Positions 61,300 to 64,000 of a stretch of DNA of 64,000 bases are shown one piece after another; within the stretch, counting starts at the first letter, position 1, and each line of letters opens with the position of its first letter. The position numbers and the translations under genes were made by a program. Origin of the DNA: Sisyra terminalis (taxonomy: Eukaryota > Arthropoda > Insecta > Neuroptera > Sisyridae); assembly GCA_958496175.1 (NCBI GenBank), contig OY292277.1:27013282-27077281 (forward strand), given 5' to 3'. Under the pieces are notes generated by a model. That model was given only the letters and a program-made list of their open reading frames with translations. It was not told the DNA's origin and did not search any database.

Positions 61300-61485
61300 G
61301 AGAGTCCGAAAATAATGAGTATGCTTATGGGTGTTCTGTGACGTCACAGTACGCTTCAGTACGCATATTGAAACCGAGATGTAAACATATCATTGAGCGG
61401 CTACCATAGTAAAACTACAATTTTTGACATTTTTCACAATTTTTTGCCAAGGAAAAAAATTTCATATCCTAAAATTAATTATCAA
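61300..61485 (-). repeat. dispersed repeat with TGACGTCA motif, copy 2
   Basis: Read on the minus strand: AATTGTGAAAAATGTCAAAA, TAGCCGCTCAATGATA, ATCTCGGTTTCAATATGCGT, ACTGTGACGTCACAG, in the same order as 24530-24770, with a gap where copy 1 has an internal duplication. Confidence 0.7.
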
Positions 61486-63243
61486 AAATTTTCTTAGAAT
61501 TAGAGGTTGTGTAGATTGTATATGGCTTAAATCGTTAGCATAATATTTAAACGATTTAAACAACCTTTCCCTTTGCGTTTAAATTCATTTGTTATAGGAA
61601 AACATCCAAGGGTTTTGAAGTTACTTATTGTGACGTAATTTTAATACCTGGCTAATAAGAGCTCGTTTTTGGTATTTTGAAAGTAACTTTATTTTTGCAT
61701 TTTTAAATAATTATTACTTAAATTTTATCTTGTATAAAGCCGAAATTAATTGCTACATTATGTTTTGATATTTGTTTAGAATATTTTCAAAACATTTTGA
61801 ATTAATTTTAGATCTTGTGTATTAGGTCTATTCTGTTGACCTGGTTAAATCATTCCTTAGGTTACTAGTCGGGAACACCTCCACCATTAGTACAATGACA
61901 TTTTAATTGTTTTCCACTTGTGAGCCAGTTCCAATATGGTACAACATCCCAAACATTTTGTGCAACTAAGCATATTTATCCTTTCTGTGCTATAGTTCGG
62001 AGAGAACTGTAGATTTAAGCCATCGTTAAATATGAGGGATATTATCGTTAGATATTAGATTATATACCTATTATGGGTTATTTAATGAATTGATTTTTCT
62101 TGTTTTCGCATTCTATTAATTTATTTGTACACATATTCAATGTGTTGATCATTTTCAGACTTTAAGATGTTGAATCAAACCCCAAACATGAACTTTTTAA
62201 TATTTACTCGACCCTTCAATGTAATAGTTTAAGTTACCTTACATAAAGCACATAGTTCTGTAAACACACTAATGGCAGGACGACATCAAGGAACATTTCC
62301 CATCAAGCAAAGCATGGTAGAAACTCCTTATATTTGCACTTCTTTTGGCAGAAAAGAAAATTATGATCCTGGACTATTATTGTGTTCATGAATATTGTGT
62401 AAAAGTCTGTACCGTTCGGGCTCCTCGTATCTATACTTCGTGACCCACGCCTAAGTATAGTAATTTTTTGGTAATTTTTAATCATTTATTGTTACAAATG
62501 TAGATAAAATATGCCGAGTCTCTTGTTAAAACGATTTTTTGGATCAACAATGATAGCCAACGTACAAGCAATCGTTTTTCCTCTCTATTCTTCTGGAACA
62601 TGAGTCTTATCTGGAAAAACCCACTAATCAAATATAAAAGTATAACTACTAGGCGTACGAGTCAGTCATTATGTTGACACATTCGATACGATTTAACAAG
62701 GAATTTACCAAATTATTATTTGAAATACCTACAATTAATAATATAAGAATCGTCATTTATAAATGAATCTAAATAAAGCTATGTTGTCATGTGAATGAAG
62801 TATTTTATTTCCGAGAAATAAAAAACCCTTAACAGAAATCTCAAGTTTAGATTTGAGAAAATCCTGTTACACTATCCAAGGAAGAGAAGACTATCAACGA
62901 TTTTATTTTGAAAGCCAATTCAATAATTGCTACTTTTTCTATTTAACCGAATAAAACGGTGAGAATAACGATTTGAACGTGTAAATGAAATTGACTAGTT
63001 AAGAAATCTAGTTTAGTGACCGTAATTGCTAATTAAAAAGAACAAAAAAAAAAATTAAAAAGTGCTGTTCTTAAATAATATCGATGACTTATTAGTTTAA
63101 AGACGGGCCTATTCTCGAACCAAAAAGAAAGGCCCTTTTTATCAGTATTTGAGTATCTTTAAGCTTTCTATAAATGCCAAAAGTCTATTGTTATTTGTGG
63201 GAAATTACTATTGCAAACTTGTTTATGCAAAGACACTCTACAC

Positions 63244-64000
<757 letters not shown>

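Larger units (their letters stand above)
60238..63243. other. intron upstream of the first visible Shawl exon
   Basis: AT-rich intron sequence expected to lead to the missing first coding exon. It contains dispersed repeat copies at 60873-60990 and 61300-61485. I scanned the minus strand for the NVGG...HETYK part of T1 and did not find it. Confidence 0.7.

Noticed and set aside
24530..61485. One giant element bounded by the inverted TGACGTCA repeats
   Set aside because: It would enclose several channel exons and span 37 kb; two separate insertions are far simpler.

Overview
This is a 64-kb piece of an arthropod, almost certainly insect, nuclear genome. It is very AT-rich, has GT-AG introns of up to 20.7 kb, and carries jockey-type LINEs, Helitron remnants, hAT, mariner and Tigger-like DNA elements and foldback MITEs. 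There is no bacterial-type gene packing, and no rRNA gene or CRISPR array was seen.

One host gene fills most of the window on the minus strand: a Shaw-class (Kv3) voltage-gated potassium channel. Eight coding exons were assembled by hand at 60105-60237, 39222-39401, 38746-39159, 35030-35350, 26733-26942, 16641-16794, 12770-12871 and 6798-7294. They give 669 residues in one continuous frame: the second half of the T1 tetramerisation domain with its Zn motif, S1 to S6 with the TVGYGD filter and PVP hinge, a basic post-S6 segment and a long cytoplasmic tail. The exon with the start codon and the first half of T1 is not in the window; it should lie beyond 64000. The sequence differs from what I recall of Drosophila Shaw at many T1-S1 and S3-S4 positions, so I favour the paralogue Shawl, but the Shaw/Shawl choice is from memory.

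Everything else is introns and flanks full of transposon remains. The 3' flank (1-6797) has decayed LINE pieces. Introns 7 and 6 (7295-16640) hold a short hAT-like MITE, a Helentron-like microsatellite repeat and a tRNA-like repeat. Intron 5 (16795-26732) holds a Helitron helicase remnant, a Tigger-like MITE, a 699-bp hAT MITE and a 1.36-kb foldback structure. Introns 4 and 3 hold more copies of the hAT MITE and a palindromic MITE. Intron 1 (39402-60104) is the richest: a SINE, a 225-bp tandem duplication, an unexplained GC-richer ORF, an RT fragment, a 948-bp element with long inverted repeats and a perfect 9-bp target duplication (Mutator-like hallmarks), a jockey 3' end, a GC-richer island, one hAT element nested in another, and a deleted mariner-like element. 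A hAT transposon with an apparently intact BED-finger start codon region begins at 63244 and runs off the right edge.

I saw no previously undescribed multi-gene system. The best leads are the anonymous repeat families whose ends and target duplications can be read directly, the unknown ORF at 43382-43711, and the expanded S1-S2 loop of the channel.
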